A stretch of 64,000 bases of DNA. It comes from Gavia stellata. Lineage: Eukaryota; Chordata; Aves; Gaviiformes; Gaviidae. The notes under the pieces were generated by a model, which ran no database searches, was not told the origin of the DNA, and was given only the letters and a program-made list of their open reading frames with translations. The position numbers were made by a program, and so were the translations under genes. The stretch covers positions 102,093,334 to 102,157,333 of the forward strand of contig NC_082595.1 of the NCBI RefSeq assembly GCF_030936135.1. The letters run 5' to 3'. Of this stretch, positions 62,513-64,000 are shown piece by piece. Each line of letters begins with the position of its first letter. Position 1 is the stretch's first letter.

Positions 62513-64000
62513 CTTGTTTAAAATAAGGAAAGAATAAGATTCTGAATTTATCATAGCAAAACCACCCCAAAATACATGAACAACAGTTTTGATAGTTGAT
62601 GAAAATCAAACATAGATCTTCTTTACAGTATCCCCATAATGACTCCCAAATTACAATACACATGCAAACAAAGGGGGAGATATTTAACACGCATTACCAT
62701 AAAGTGTTCTTTTGCCTCAATTCTTTTTTTGTCAGACAGAAAGAAAAAACAGGACTCAGTGATAGTTTAAACTTAGAAAAATAAATAACAGATGGATAAT
62801 GACAGTATAAAGATTTTTTTCTTTTGGCTGGTAATTTGAATCACCTTTATTATTTTAGTAGCAACTGAAATTAACACAACAATAGCACTGATACCTGATG
62901 TGTCTCAGAAGTTTAATTTATTCTGGAAGTGTATTAGTCAGTTGGTGTGCAACACCCTTAACTACAGCTGATAGTTTAAACAAATAAAAACATATAGCTA
63001 ATCTATGTCAAGAGCATACAATGAATCAGCTGCAGAGGTACACAATTTGCAGTGAGGCAATGGACACTCTCCTCTTCTCCATTCCCTTTCAAAAAAAGTC
63101 TAAGAAAGGCAGTTAGATGTCCATTTACAATTTAAGAGATAGCAAAGTAATACACTTTCCATCCTTTTTTTGTATCTTTATTTTGCTGTAGAATTTGAAG
63201 TTGAATAAAGGAAACAATTGAAAAAACTAATGTTTTCAAAAACCATAGCCTTAGTCCCACAGAGCACTTTTTTGTGGGAAGCTTTCTGTTTGCAAATAAT
63301 ATAGATATATGTAATAAAGGATACATTAATCTACTATTTACTGTAAGGCTTTGAATAATCTTAGGCTTTAAAAAAATACAACTTTTTACTGAGCAAAACA
63401 CCAATACTTATGCTTAGATCTAACTTTCCTTTTGAGGACATAAGTTTGTGCCTAAATAAACTGTTACTAAACTTACATAGTTCAGTACCTATTTCATGCC
63501 TTCGATCAGATGCAAATGCCAAGTCCAAATACCAGTCACACAGTATTCACAGAAGATACCATCTTCCAAAAAGTTAAGTCTGTACCTGAATATCAGAACC
63601 AGTACAAACCAATTCTAAAATCTAAAGAATTTACTTCTAAACACTAGATACAGGATCTGGAATATCTGTTTCAGTTAACCTGAGGGACATTAGCAACCAG
63701 AGATGTAACATTACTGCCAAAGCCTTTAGTTCAATTTAATACTTTCAACTAAGGAAAACCCTACAGATGATGGATCTTAACCCCTTTCACAGCACAGCTC
63801 ACAGCTCCATCCTTACCACAGTTACCCTCAGGGCTGATACGTACTTCCTCTGTACAAGGGACAAACTTCCTCACACTCTGATACCTAACACTAACTTACT
63901 GATTTCCAGGTATATTACTAGGATGGAAAGTGAAATTACCTTGCAAGGCAAGAGTAGCACCATGAACAAAAATATATAGAAAAGTGGTCTCTCAAATGTC
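62513..64000 (-). other. WDR35 intron running off the window
   Basis: The exon at 62387-62512 begins HLRTLKVPG and needs an upstream exon ending in the ...FGE part of the first propeller. I see no such exon up to 64,000, so the next one lies outside the window. Confidence 0.6.

Overview
The window reads as bird nuclear DNA. It has compact multi-exon genes with short introns, 3' ends of CR1-type LINEs, and two copies of an avian-style solo LTR. The gene order TTC32–WDR35 matches the tetrapod block that lies at 2p24 in human. An egg-coat gene of the ZPAX type is intact beside it; as I recall, mammals keep that gene only as a pseudogene. I see no prokaryotic or plasmid feature, no tRNA or rRNA and no CRISPR array.

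Positions 1–16,250 (+ strand) hold the 3' part of a zona pellucida gene, best called ZPAX. Twenty exons join in one frame with no internal stop and give about 867 residues from the window edge to a TGA. Repeated ZP-N-like modules are followed by a C-terminal ZP module. One intron appears to use a GC–AG splice pair. The ZP-C half has an unusual cysteine pattern.

Positions 16,250–22,840 are intergenic between two convergent genes. The only clear content is a solo LTR at 19,744–20,877 in minus orientation.

Positions 22,840–25,150 hold TTC32 (− strand, 3 exons, 145 residues). Its first exons and promoter lie in a CpG island with two CRE-like sites.

Positions 25,695–64,000 hold WDR35/IFT121 (− strand). 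Twenty exons encode the last 886 residues, and the 5' part continues beyond position 64,000. A 33-bp in-frame exon matches the known alternative exon of this gene. A second solo LTR (38,168–39,298, plus orientation, 5-bp target duplication) and CR1 fragments sit in its introns.

WDR35 is a ciliary IFT-A subunit. TTC32 is a small TPR protein of unknown function. ZPAX is an oocyte extracellular coat protein. Nothing suggests the three work together; the adjacency is conserved synteny. I found no convincing new biological system. The most useful leads are the ZP-C cysteine changes, the GC–AG intron, the modular exon phases of ZPAX and the inverted LTR pair.
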